Shown here piece by piece: positions 24,050-35,249 of a DNA stretch of 64,000 bases. The notes beneath the pieces are model-generated. The model did not search any database. It was not told where the DNA came from and saw only the letters and a list, made by a program, of their open reading frames with translations. A program made the position numbers and the translations under genes. How positions within the stretch are numbered: position 1 is the stretch's first letter; the number at the start of each line of letters is the position of its first letter. Source of the stretch: Limnanthes douglasii subsp. nivea (taxonomy: Eukaryota > Streptophyta > Magnoliopsida > Brassicales > Limnanthaceae); contig JAUPFV010000001.1 in NCBI GenBank assembly GCA_036936605.1, positions 167,052,643-167,116,642 on the forward strand. The letters run 5' to 3'.

Positions 24050-25028
24050 ATGAAATTGGAAATCTTGTTTTTCCTGATATTATCTGTCACTCTTCAGTCA
24101 CTTTCATTTGCCTTAGTGTCAAATGGTGAAGGTAGTTTAATTTCAAAAACATTGAAATTATATTTAACCGACAAATTCTTAAATCAGTATACATAAAATA
24201 TAGATATACCAATAAAATAACATTTATATGTATTTTAAATAAATTTAATGAAAGTTGTAGTGACATGTTTTGTTAAATAATACATGTATTTATATATTTA
24301 ATTTTATAATTTTCAGATTTCTCAAAAATAAACAAATGATGGATCTTTACGTGTACTTTTATCTCACAGAAAAATATCTAAAACCAGAAGTTGTCAATGG
24401 CATTGGCTGTTTCGGAAAAAAAGGTACTTCAATAAATAAATTTACCTTATTCATTTTAAGTTATATTGGGTATTTTTGTTTTAGATAAATTTTGTGAAAG
24501 TAAATTTAAAATTCTGAATTATATTAGGGTTTTAAAATATGTATATTCTAAAAGTATATATTATTTTTCTTTTTAACTTATACATCTCCAAAATCATTAT
24601 TCGGATGAAAAATAAAAATAGTATCATATTAAAAAATTAATTCCATAAACAACTTGAATCATTAACATTTTAGTATATATATATATATAATATTTACCGT
24701 ATCTCATATTTCAACTATAATTTATATAAATTTATATTTTTTATTATAGTTGGTGAATATTGTCTAAATGAATATGAAAATAACAACTGGAAATAATTTT
24801 ATTTTTGTAGGAAAAAAACCACAACCAGAATCACCACCTAAAACAGTCGAAGTTTCTAAAGATTTTGGGGGCACATGCGGAAATAATGGTGCGGTTGCTT
24901 GTTTCTATGATTTTTTGAATCAAGGATCTTATGCTAAAAGTGATATCAAAAGCTGTCAATGTACCCTTATAAATAAATCTACGCGTAGGTGCGAATGTAA
25001 GGTTGTATCCAAGAATCCGTCGTTATAA
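24050..25028 (+). CDS. Defensin-like secreted cysteine-rich peptide (two exons)
   Basis: Exon 1 is 24,050-24,131 and exon 2 is 24,811-25,028. The intron (GTAGTT...TTGTAG) joins them in phase 1 to give 99 aa. Exon 1 encodes a signal peptide with hydrophobic core ILFFLILSVTLQSLSFA. Exon 2 encodes a spacer rich in Pro, Lys and Glu, then a six-cysteine domain with spacing C-x7-C-x17-CxC-x9-CxC (TCGNNGAVAC, SCQC, RCEC). A signal exon plus one mature-peptide exon and paired CxC motifs are typical of plant defensin-like (DEFL) peptides, secreted for defence or reproductive signalling; which role applies cannot be read. A frame at 24,317-24,423 inside the intron (ending GCFGKK) does not join exon 1 in phase. 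All residues are intact, so this is the best candidate for a working host gene here. Confidence 0.7.
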
Positions 25029-25084
25029 TATCTAAAGTAATGATGACTAATTATTCGTCATCCGCTATAATAAATTATAAAAAA

Positions 25085-25320
25085 AAACATTTTATTTTAT
25101 CTGTTTTTCGCTTCCATATATAATGTTTTACTTTTTCCTAAAATTATACATAAAGTTTTTATTAAATTTTATTGGTCCTATCCTAACTTAGTTTCTTTGC
25201 AAAACTTATTAAAATTGAATTCAAAATTTTGAAACTACGAATAGAATATTTAAAATATCAAAACAACATAAGTAAGTAAAACATTATAAAAGACAAAAAA
25301 ATACCAATAACATAGATAAA
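25085..25320. repeat. Direct repeat, left copy (3' flank of defensin-like gene)
   Basis: Matches 29,860-30,110 in the same orientation: TTTTTCCTAAAATTATACAT, then TTTGCAAAACTTATTAAAAT, then an AATATCAAAA-rich tail, against the corresponding words with substitutions. The two copies bracket the Mutator-like element. They may be remnants of two tandem copies of the gene's 3' flank. Confidence 0.5.
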
Positions 25321-25606
25321 TATATTTATCGGGCTTTGTTAAAATAAAAATCGATTTTACAATGTGAAGCCGTTTTTTTTTTCTGCTTATCAATATCTAT
25401 AAAGTTATTATTACACAAAAAACTTCAAAAATCTTTCCAACCTTATATAATTACAACGCATGTCATTTTAGATTCCAAACTACTCTATGAAGTTGCAAAT
25501 ACAATTTCAACTACCAAATCATAATTCATCTTCTCCAAACTACCAAAAACATCAAAAATTTAAATCCATTTACCTATTTTTTTCACAAACTTAAAACCTT
25601 CAAAAC

Positions 25607-26176
25607 ATGACCGAAATAGAATCGGAACCAGTTCCCCTCCAGACCAGCATGGACGTCGAGGAGGTACATTTCTTTCCACCGTCAATTTTTTGCGAAATAA
25701 AGATTTTTTTTAAAAAAAATATGTTTTTATGTTCTTCGCCACACATTAGCGTCAGACCAGTGTTCTTCGCCAACAGTAGTGGCGAAGAGAAGAAGCCCCA
25801 CGCTACATGGTGGCGTATCAACCCTTGCCTACGCCACACGTGTGGCGTTTAGTAAGTTGGTTACACCATCCGATGGCGTGGAGAAGGGTTGATACGTCAT
25901 CCGATGGCGTGGAGAAGGGTTGATACGCGATACGTGGCGATATGGATTAGACTAATCTAGAATCTCGGTTTAATTTATTTTTCTACTTCTTACATATTGC
26001 AGAAGGTTACCCAATACGAAATTCTGCTTGTTTTGGACTACACTCACCATTTCACCACTCACGACGAGTATAGCTTAAACTCAATGAGCGAGTGGGTAAA
26101 AAGAACGGAAAATTCGTTAGGTTTCTCGATTAACGTAGCATATAAGGAGCGAGGGAAAAAGAGAGAACACTGAGAG
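25607..26176 (+). pseudogene. MULE gene, first two exons
   Basis: Exon 1 (25,607-25,663) encodes MTEIESEPVPLQTSMDVEE and ends GAG before GTACAT. The intron runs to TATTGCAG at 26,002. Exon 2 (from 26,003) continues in phase with KVTQYEILLVLDYTHHF and MSEWVKRTENSLGFSI, ending at a TGA at 26,174-26,176. The exon boundary is supported by the same two segments, separated by an intron of similar content, in the reversed fragment at 485-920. MSEWVKRTENSLGF precedes a FAR1-type zinc-binding region in related proteins; here the following sequence is broken, so the gene cannot make transposase. Confidence 0.65.
25735..25950. repeat. Palindrome-rich GC island in MULE intron, with 31-bp tandem
   Basis: A dense set of short palindromes: CGCCAACAGTAGTGGCG, CGCTACATGGTGGCG and CGCCACACGTGTGGCG. 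It ends in a 31-bp tandem duplication (CATCCGATGGCGTGGAGAAG..., starting at 25,867 and 25,898). The block sits within the intron between the first two MULE exons, as does the block at 665-850. Confidence 0.75.
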
Positions 26177-26499
26177 TAGATTATCGGTGTGAGCGATCTG
26201 GTATTGTTAAGTTAGTTGTTAAAGAGTGCGACTGTAAGCGTAAAAGGCTATCGGTAGCAAAAAAATAAATTGTCCTTTTCATTTGGTAGACAATCCGATA
26301 AAAGGCAACGATAAGTGGGCTTTTAAGTGTACTTCCAAGCAAGCACAACCATAAACAGATTAAGTATGCTCAAAATTTGCAATAGTCCAAGTTAAACCAG
26401 AAGGAAAAAGAGCTCATCCATATTTTGATAGTGAACGAAATAACTCCATGAAAAATATTTGATGTTTTGAAAAACGCAGATCCGAAGAATGCTTCAAAT

Positions 26500-27640
26500 A
26501 TCTGTAACGTCTACAATCATCATTAAAGAACGAAGATAGTTGAAAATGGTGGTCGATCCCAAATGCAATTCTTTTTAGCTAAATTACAATTGCACGAGTA
26601 CAAGTATTGAGAACGGACGACCAACGATGGGGCTAACGCTATAACTAATTTATTTTTCGCACACCCTCTTAGTATTGATTTACTACGGACCTTCTCACGC
26701 TTGCTAATCATGGGTAACATATATAAATTTATTCATTACGGGATGCCTTTGTTCGAAGTGGTCGGGGGTAACATTGATAAACAAAACGTTTTGCATTGGA
26801 TTCACATTCATGGTGAAAGAAAAACAAAACAATATGAATGGTCATTGGGATGCTTAAAATTAGAATGGGGGAGAAAGATTATGAATTGTCTTGTGTTATA
26901 ATTATGGACCATGAACTTGCCGTGATGAATAGCATTGAAAAAATATTTCCTAGAGTTAGTCACATGTTATGCGAGTGGCATATCAACAAGAATGTTAATG
27001 GGAAAACAAAAAAAAATGTTTGAAGAATGGAAGGTGTTTAACAATTTTTTGGTGGCTTGGAATGACGTCGTTTCATACACTACCGTTGACATGATGAACG
27101 AGAGGTTGATTAAGATGTGGTTGGTGTTCAAAGATCAAGATAAGCCGGTCAAGTATATCGTAGATTTGTGGATTACTCTTTATAAAAAGAGGTTCATTCG
27201 CATCTATACAAACAAAATAATGCATTTCAATAATCACACCTCTAATAGGGTGGAAAGCTCGCGTGCTACTTTGAAAAAACATACCGAGTCAAGCCAATTA
27301 AATTCCGATGGGTTTTAGGATAAAGTACATGGTTTGTTGGCGATGCAAAATTCGACCATAAAATAATCGATGGAGCTTAGCAAGTGTCATCTAATTCAAA
27401 AATTTCAAGATCTCAAACTTTCAAAACTTTTGCGGGGGTGCGTATCACCTATTGCATTGGCAATAATATACGATAACTTTGTTGATAAATGCGATGGTGA
27501 TAAATCATGATGCATTTGCACCGATTGTACGATTCAAGGTTTACCTTGTACCCACGAACTAGAAGAAATCTGAAGAGCAGACGGTAATGTACCTACTCGG
27601 ATTATCAATGAGCATTGGAAGAGACTATACATCGTTCCAC
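26500..27640 (+). pseudogene. MULE (FAR1/MuDR-type) transposase domain, broken
   Basis: Plus-strand pieces in several frames follow the order of plant MULE transposases (PF10551). They are NLFFAHPLSIDLLRTFSRL; LIMGNIYKFIHYGMPLFEVV, where the first catalytic Asp (LIMDxTYK) is Gly; IIMDHELAVMNSIEKIFPRV with the second Asp; MLCEWHINKNV; IVDLWITLYKKRFIRIYTNK; and FNNHTSNRVESSRATLKKH with the catalytic Glu. Near 27,510-27,580 a SWIM zinc finger can be read (CICTDCT...LPCTHEL). Loss of the first Asp plus several frameshifts means the enzyme is dead. Such transposases cut and paste Mutator-like DNA elements in the nucleus. Confidence 0.85.
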
Positions 27641-27649
27641 GAATTAAGC

Positions 27650-28860
27650 TCACCGGAGAAGAAAAGGTGAAAATTAATTTCGCGAATCTAAATGCTAAAC
27701 TTGAAGAGTTTGATGTTCACGAACAAAGCTGTTGGCTAACAAAAATTAAACAAATTTTGGATTCGTTGACGACAATCCTTTGCAAACCCCTCGAAATAGT
27801 TAAAACTCACGGTAGAACTCTCGGACCAGTCGATGGTCGCGGCAAATGTAGCAAACTCCAACAGGATTATTCTATTAAAAGAGATCATTCATATCACGAA
27901 TACGACGAACAACAAATTTTCGAGTCTCACGATAGTGCCAAAACTTCAAAAATGGTGACACCCGCCGCGAGTTTGGTAAATCCTATCAGAAATTTTGGTA
28001 GCACCGCACAAACGGTGTCCGCACACACTCTTACTAATTTTGGAGCAAAACCACCAAAAAAACAAAAACGGGTTGCATGTATAGGTTTTGGAACTCCTGA
28101 CGCGTCGATTAACATTAACACTATACCATCATTCCCAGTTAAACCAATTCCGACAAGGTTTCCAAACGTGCAGGACTCGAGATATTCGAAATGCATACCT
28201 CAATTTATGCGTCCTTTCATAAACCGAATTACAAACGTTATACCCGACGGTAATTGTGGTTTTAAAATCATCGAACATGGTATGGTCGGGTACAAAAGTG
28301 GATGACAAATTGTTAGAGAAACCATGGTTCATTAGCTAAAGAATAATCGAGAGTTTTATAAATGTGTCGCATATTACAACGATGAAAGCCAAGTCCATAA
28401 GGAGATACACCGGTTGACTTATAATAAAGAGAATGCACCGATCGAAAATTCGATGCCGTTGTCTAGTTACGAAAAACTACTCACGACGACATTCAATTGT
28501 GTTTTCTATTATCTAACTCCCAGTGGATGTACGACTTACTTACTGGTGAAAAATGAACCACCGAAGGATGGTTCTATAAAGGAGATCGGTGTCGCATTCG
28601 TGAAGACAAACCATTTTGTTTACATAATCAAATTATTTTTAATTTTAGATGGATTTAGTTATTCATTATCTATATACATAATTAGTTTCAATGTCAAATT
28701 GTAAGTCGATTTGGTTCAAGCTTCACCTTTACCGACTATTGATCCAATGTGGATGCGCACGGCTAGAGAAGACGTTAGTTCCTGGTCGATCCCCTTTTTA
28801 GATGGAGTCCCCTAGTTCTTCGTCCAAGAGCCATCACCGGCCCAGAAGCGTCAACGGGAT
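27650..28860 (+). pseudogene. OTU-cysteine-protease-like C-terminal part of the MULE
   Basis: A 212-codon frame (27,667-28,305) has a linker that is Lys-, Ser- and Thr-rich, then NRITNVIPDGNCGFKIIEHG, closely resembling the OTU catalytic-cysteine motif DGNCxFR. Frames then break; a later frame (28,414-28,704) contains VAFVKTNHFVYII, placed where OTU domains have their catalytic His. The segment follows the SWIM finger and may once have been continuous with the transposase. Fusions of MULE transposases with peptidase domains are known in plants (the ULP1-type Kaonashi elements are the best described); an OTU partner is my inference from the motif. A TGA follows the Cys motif at about 28,303, so it is inactive. 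Confidence 0.6.
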
Positions 28861-29004
28861 CCATAACCTAAATAAAAAACATACAAAATGTCAAATTTGG
28901 TTAAAAATACCAAATGTCATGAAGCGTTATTAGAGAAAATAATAGTATAAAAGCTTAATATACACACCAACCAACAAGAATAAACTGATCTCGGGTTACT
29001 CTGG

Positions 29005-29195
29005 TAACCGGAGCAACCCACGTCATACGTGCGACCTATGGAAGGACGTCCACGCCAAGGTGTAGAATCTTGTGTGTACACCATAGTAAGACGTACACAC
29101 AGGATCTCATGCCATAGCAATGGCGTGGGCGTCCTTGTTTCTGCCGCTAGATGGCGTAAACAAAGTGTTCGACACCTCTATATGGCGAAGAATAC
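29005..29195. repeat. Palindrome-rich block near the right MULE end
   Basis: Third member of the CGCCA/TGGCG family, e.g. CACGCCAAGGTGTAGAA, ATGCCATAGCAATGGCGT and CCGCTAGATGGCG, with TTCGCCATATAGAGGTGTCG on the minus strand resembling the start of the block at 25,740. Relative to the left block it is inverted, as expected for related sequence at two inverted ends. Confidence 0.6.
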
Positions 29196-29296
29196 TGTCG
29201 ACCTTATCTGAAGCTTGAAGCTGCTCTAAACTCAAACCACCACCTACATCCGGCTACCAAACAACCTAATCGACACCCTAAACCTAACTAAATCAT

Positions 29297-29545
29297 TCAA
29301 CAATAATAAAATTCACTTGCAGTAAGATTTATACTATGCTCGACGAATATGCCTGTCGGATCTTCCTGTCGGATGTCCGGTAAATACGTCTGATTCAGTC
29401 TTTCGGTAGGTTTTGGTGTATCGACAAGCGTTTCGAGATGTGGGGGTAAGATTGGTTTCTGTGTTGTAGAAATGGATTTGGATTTGATGGTCGGCTGTGA
29501 GGAAGGCAGAGAGGATAAACTGAGGGAGGGAGGGGTTACCGTCAA
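29297..29545 (-). pseudogene. Minus-strand frame near right MULE end, unknown
   Basis: 82 codons, starting ATG, rich in Ser, Pro and Thr at the N-terminus (TPPSLSLSSLPSSQPT) and ending in SEFYYC before a stop. It points inward from the right end of the MULE and is followed by a palindrome-rich block, mirroring the exon-1/palindrome order at the left end. It may be the first exon of a second element-borne gene. No domain recognised. Confidence 0.3.
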
Positions 29546-29859
29546 TAGGTTAGTTTAAGTTTAGGATTATTTTTAGTTTAATTTAGTTTTAATAAATATT
29601 TTACTTTCAATTTAGTATTAGTTTAGATTTAACTTAGTTTTAGTTTAGTTTTAATTTAGGTATTAGGTTTTTAGGTTTTTATTTTTGAAATTTTCAAAGT
29701 TTTAGAAAGGAGGTAGAGAAATTAAAAACAGGTCTGGGAATTATGGTAACTTCACATAGTAAATTTGTCTATTTATAAGATTTAGTAAGAATAAAATCGT
29801 CAAATAAAATAACTTCACGGAGTATTTTTGAAAAAAAAGAACACCTACACATAACAAAA

Positions 29860-30110
29860 ACAATATTTTTTAGCAATTTCCATATTTATCATTTGCAGAT
29901 AACTTTTTTCTAAAACTACCTATAAATTTTTTTTAATTAAATTGTATGGGCACTTTACTTATTTTGTTTACAAAACTTATTAAAGTTAAATTTTATTTTT
30001 AAAATAAATAATAAAACATATAAAATATTAAAACATATAAAATATCATAAAATATCATAATAACCTAAAAACATTATATTCATAATATAGATGTACTCTG
30101 ATAAAATCCA
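29860..30110. repeat. Direct repeat, right copy
   Basis: Counterpart of 25,085-25,320 (TTTTTTCTAAAACTACCTAT, TTTACAAAACTTATTAAAG). It starts at the right edge of the Mutator-like element. No defensin-like exon is visible next to it. Confidence 0.5.
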
Positions 30111-33000
30111 TATATCATCTTCAGTCATGAGCTCAATGAAGGTTAACATTTTTATAAGATTTAAATAATTATTACAAAACATGCATAAGCTCTTAGTTAT
30201 ATCTAAAGTGGTAGTGGAATGATGTTTTGAATTAAAATTATGTTAACCGAATTAATGAATCATTATTCTATTCATTTTAGTTGTATCGTTTATGGATAGA
30301 TGTTAGTATGAAAGTAAATTTTTTTTATAAATTTATTAAAAAGATATGTAATTTATTATTTATAATTACAGTTTTGAACAATCTCATTTTGAAAAAATAT
30401 ATATATAGTTATTAAATATGGTAATGAGTTAACTTCGACTTCTTCAACGTTTTTCAAGAAAAATAATCGAAAGTCAATGACCATGATTTTTTTTATGTGA
30501 CAAATTCATCTCCGACTACTAATTTAAAGGTTAGTGGTTTTGAATCTTTAGACTTCCTATTTTGTTACCACATAAAAAATTATATGTCATTTTAAAAATC
30601 TTCGGTCGGTAGGTTGTAAGATAATTATCAATTTTTTATGTCGAAAACTAGTTTTAGGCTTATATATGAGCCGATTTCCTCATGGTAAGGTAGATTGTCA
30701 GTAGTTTGTAAGCGAAACTTAAAAAGATATATAACTTCGTACGTTTTTTAAAACGACAATGGCGTAGAGAAATATGTTATTTGTGAAATTATTCTATATA
30801 CACTGTGAAACGCAATATAGTTAATTTTTATATATATTTTCATGTCAGTATTAGACATGTTATGCAACTCAAAATTTTCTAAATGTGGGGTATTTTAGTT
30901 GCACAATTAGATGTCGTGTTTGAATTGTCAACCCTAAGTAATTTTTGACCTTGTCAAATTTGTATATTTGAAGTGAGAAATCTAGATAACACATTAGTTG
31001 CAAAACTCGAACAACACATGCCTGTAGCATATTTTACATGTGAAACATATACAAACACAAGAAATTGGGAAGATACATAATTTCATAACAAACAATATAT
31101 TACATTTGACACGTGGTGTAGGAATTTTCCGGACCCGACGAATTTCATTTGTTATTTCCCCTTATTTCTCTAGTGTATCGCAAATTTAAATACAAAATCG
31201 TCTAGGTCATGGCGAATTTTAATAGGTAATTATTATATCATACTAACAAATTTTTCAAACTTATTGCACTATATCGATGACGAATAAAACTAACTATGTA
31301 GCCAATACAATGACATATTATTTTTTGGCATGAAAGTCACTCAGCTATTGGGTTTGTTACGTCCCATTTGGTGTTTTTATGTTATTATAGGAAGATTTAC
31401 GTGAGATATTAACTTTAGATGTGTGTTCTTGTCATTTTCTAACCTAGACTAGGAATACCAAAATATACGTTAATGCTTGCGAAATGTAACGTAATATAAG
31501 GATTTAAAAAGGGTGAATGGTCATCACGATTTTTGGTGGTAACAACCATATTTTCTTCCAGCCTAACATCTCACTTAATGGTTTCAACAACTAAAGTAAT
31601 CATTGATTAATTGGGATCAATCACCATAATGTCAGCTTCCTTAGAAACCTCAACAATGGTTGCATCACCAAGAAGGAAAACTAACTATATAGAGAAAAAC
31701 CTGAAAACCTTAGGAATACTCATGCTTTTATTCTACTAAATTCGAAAGAGAAAATCCATATTATGCTCCTACTTGAGGGCTTCCTTAGATTCAAATATTG
31801 TCTTCAATTGCATAGCCTCAAAATATTTGACATAGACTCTGCCAGGGCCTTAATATTTTTCCTTAGAAAACCAGGGACTCTTGATTCCAAAGGGTTAGGA
31901 GGCAAGAAGGTAAGAAATGAAGCTTTAACAATACTTATCTCTATAATAGTATTTACAACTAGAGATGATTGAAGAGCATAAGAAGATGGAAAAGTTGAAG
32001 AAATATTTGTTTCTCAAATATTAGAACAAGATGTATGTTACTTATACCCTTAACACCTGAATCTTTTTCGTACACCGATGCTGACCATAACATGCTGTTA
32101 ACAAACTTCTCAACCACTATGATGGAGGAGTAAGAGTAAGAAAATTTGGCAGCTTCCTCCATCAAAATAACTTACATTATGTTGAGGAATTTTTTCCCTC
32201 TTGTTATCACAATTCATCTTTACAATAGGGGCTGAAAATAAGAAAATAACATTCAAGAATCAAACAAATGAAAGACAAAACCAGAGAAGAAAAAAATGTT
32301 AATAATGCATACACTTATATATGGAAGCCCAATTTTAGCTAAAGGAAGGGTTTGTTCATCCATACTCGGTATCTCAGTAACAATCTTGGTGAATGTTTCC
32401 ATGAGTAGATACTTCGGTCAATGATAAAAGCTTTGCGCAAACAAAATATAGTCATCTCTTGTTACTCGCGCAAGGACTATCAGTGGGGCTAATGATAAGA
32501 TAATATATAGTATAGTCCGCCTACATGGTCATCAAAATTTAAGTACTTAAATTCTTCCTAACAATTAGAACAATAGAGTATCAAATCTTCCTAACATATG
32601 GAAGATATAATATCCAAGCAATTAGAATAATAGAGTATCAAATCTTCCTAACATATGGAAGATATAATATCCAAGCAGTTAGAATAATAGAGTATCAAAT
32701 CTTCCTAACATATGGAAGATATCTTCTCTAACTAAAAACTTTATAAGCATAGATCTAACAATTATTAGTACAATATTTATTCATTTATTTTTTATATTTT
32801 CAAGCTTTATTATCCATTTAAGTTTTTCTTTCTATTTTTTTAACTTGTTCACATAGCATTTTTAGCTTTGGATCAAACCTAATTACTCCAAATCTTCCGC
32901 ATTTAAATGATTTCAAATGCATTTTAATTTTTTAATAAAGTCATTTTTTATTTACTAATTAGTTTCTGTCTAGCCATTCGTCAACAAAAATGTCACCAGA
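30111..33000. other. Intergenic DNA, no gene recognised
   Basis: Mostly AT-rich. Around 31,520-32,160 the minus strand has short broken frames (for example VEVSKEADIMVIDPN and EKFVNSMLWSASVYEKDSG) that could be decayed coding sequence of unknown origin. A 57-bp tandem repeat lies at 32,563-32,723. Confidence 0.4.
32563..32723. repeat. 57-bp tandem repeat, 2.8 copies
   Basis: Unit starts at 32,563, 32,620 and 32,677 (AATTAGAATAATAGAGTATC...), almost identical to each other, so this is recent local duplication. Each unit contains the small hairpin TCTTCC-TAACATAT-GGAAGA. Confidence 0.9.
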
Positions 33001-33029
33001 TTCACGTTAATAAAAATAGTAAGATAGAA

Positions 33030-33400
33030 GAATAAATTTGACAATTAAATATATAAATAAAATACGTGGAAAATTAAAAGCAATAATAAAACTAATTAAA
33101 CATGTGTAAGATAAAAAAATAATTTTGAACAATTTATCTATTTATTATTTATTTATTCACAAATATAATAAAAGATGTTTCACTTCAAATAAATATCATA
33201 AAATAATTAAAATAATACTAGTTATATTTTCATAACCCTATAACGTTATAATAAATATTAGCAGTTAGGAGGATGTTATCATCATAGAATCATAAAAAGA
33301 AAAAAAAAGTTCATGAAATTGAAATGTTGTTTGTCTTAATAGATTTTTTTAACTCGTCATTCACTTTTTTTATGGTAGTCTATGAAGACATATTGTTTTT
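33030..33400 (+). pseudogene. Broken copy of the defensin-like gene promoter and exon 1
   Basis: The segment before 33,313 resembles 23,800-24,049 (ACGTGGAAAATTAAAAGCAA, CATAACCCTATAA, then CATAAAAAGAAAAAAAAAG before the ATG). From the ATG at 33,313 it reads MKLKCCLS then stop, against MKLEILFF in the intact gene: small changes and an indel destroy the signal peptide. No second exon with cysteines was found downstream. It is evidence that the gene once belonged to a local cluster. Confidence 0.65.
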
Positions 33401-34600
33401 AAAAATATTAAAAAAATTATTTAGTCAATTTTATTAAAAAAATTAACTTAATATAAATAAAATGTAGATATTGTAATTAATGTCACTATTTTTAAATTTA
33501 TAGTGAAGTGAAGAAAAAAGTAGAGATAATTGTAACAAGTATAATTAAATGTGATTGAAAGATATGTTCACACTGAAATAATTAAACTCTTATCAGTAGT
33601 GTTTTATTTTTATTTTGTGATAGTAACGGAAAAGGACTAGCTCATTGTTGTCTAAAACGTGTTTTTCATTCGATGAAATGTTATTTGTCTTTGTTGAGGT
33701 GCCTATCGTTTTTTCCGAAGGTTTTATTGTCTTTGTTGAACCATTTATTGTTTTTTTTTGTACGGATGACGCTTGATCTTCGGATATGTAAATGCTTTTG
33801 AAAGTTTCAACTTGTTGTAACGATGCTTGAATGATTCTGTTAATCCTTGTTGAGATTTTCCTTACATATGTGGAGTATTATTTTACTTTGGATTTGCAGA
33901 AGTATTCAAGTAGCACTCCTAGCCCTTAGAGAATGATGAGTGAATGAATGTGATTCCTACATTTTGTTTTTAACATTTGAGGGGCTTGATTTCTTTTTTA
34001 TTAAGTAGTCTTATTAGTCCTTGTTGAATATTGTAGAGAAAGGATAAATAAAACTTTATACCTCTATTTATTTAGTTGAAGTCGATATTGTTAAGTTGGG
34101 CGAAGAATAACTTGAAGCATAATTCTTTTTTACTTACTACACTATATAAAGATGAAAACTGTATCTAATTGTTGAGTAATTGTACTCATAAAATTTGAGG
34201 GTTTGTTTTCGTTTGTCACAAATTGTGCAAGTTGATTAAAAACATTTACATGTGGCGATAACTTCATTAGTTACGCGCGTGTGTTCGTTTCAACTTCTTT
34301 GATCATGTCCTTTGTTTTGTTCAGATTTATACCCTTTGTCGTTTGTTTGATATATACCAATTATTCAAAGAATATCTACGATTGGATTTTAGTTTGTTTT
34401 CTTTGGTTAAATCTTATGTTCTTTTCTCTTTCGACTTTATTTTTTTAATTATTTCTTTTTCGCTTCATCTTCTTTAATTTTTCTTTATGTAATCATCGAT
34501 GTGTTAATTTGTTATTTCAAATTTAACAAAAAAATAAATTTATGTAAAATTCGAAGGCAAGAAAAGTAGTTTTCTCAATACAATCACTGAACATTCATAA
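33401..34600. other. Intergenic DNA, no gene recognised
   Basis: T-rich plus strand with recurrent CTTTGTTGA words near 33,690-33,740. No open frame of note, RNA gene or transposon signature was seen. Confidence 0.4.
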
Positions 34601-35196
34601 TTTTAAAATCATGAAGTCTTCAAATTTTCAATCCATTAGTATGGATGATTATAATATTCCTTTTTTCGAACCCAAAAATGGGAATGATGGTTTAATTGAA
34701 GCTAAAAAAACTAAGCTTCATAGAGCATATGTATCGATTCTTATCAAAGAATGATTTTTTCAAAAGTTTAGAAATTGTGCAAAACCAAACAATGTGCAGT
34801 TTTGATTTCCTAAGGTTGGTAAACTCCATTTGATCTATGTAAATGTGAACTTGTTTGCTTTCACAAGTGATGGATCATGGTATTAATCTTCCATCAAAGA
34901 TCAATATCGTTAGGTTCTTCCATATTAGCCAAATTTGTCAGAGCCAATTGGCTTCCAAATGTTGGTTTTTGTTACTTTCAACATGAATTTTTCAAAATAT
35001 TATTTTGCACATTTTAATGTGGACGATTTTTTAAAATGTCGTTACATTTATCGGATGAAAAAGAATTATTTATTCTCTGTTAAAGTGACTGCATTTTCGG
35101 AAATAGTTAACGATCTTCCAGTTCAATGGAGGACTAGAATCTTTCTTGGAATACTGAACGCGAGTACTTATTTTCTCAACTTAATTTTCCTTAATG

Positions 35197-35249
<53 letters not shown>

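Larger units (their letters stand above)
25330..29880 (+). mobile_element. Decayed Mutator-like element with transposase and OTU-like part
   Basis: The extent is judged from content. The 5' end shares TATGTGAAG and downstream sequence with the fragment at 0.5-1.1 kb. The 3' end, read inwards on the minus strand from about 29,880, has GGAAATTGCTAAAAAATA, ACTCCGTGAAGTTATTTTAT and ACTATGTGAAGTTACC, so TGTGAAG words mark both ends as in diverged terminal inverted repeats. Inside are a leader exon pair (25,607-26,180), a MULE transposase (26,500-27,640), an OTU-like region (27,650-28,860) and a minus-strand frame near the right end. Palindrome-rich blocks lie near both ends. Stops and frameshifts throughout show it is inactive. 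Confidence 0.7.

Noticed and set aside
24270..24488. Extra middle exon of the defensin-like gene (GCFGKK)
   Set aside because: With the AG at 24,316 it does not join exon 1 in phase and runs into TGA; direct splicing of exon 1 to 24,811 is in phase and gives a canonical two-exon structure.
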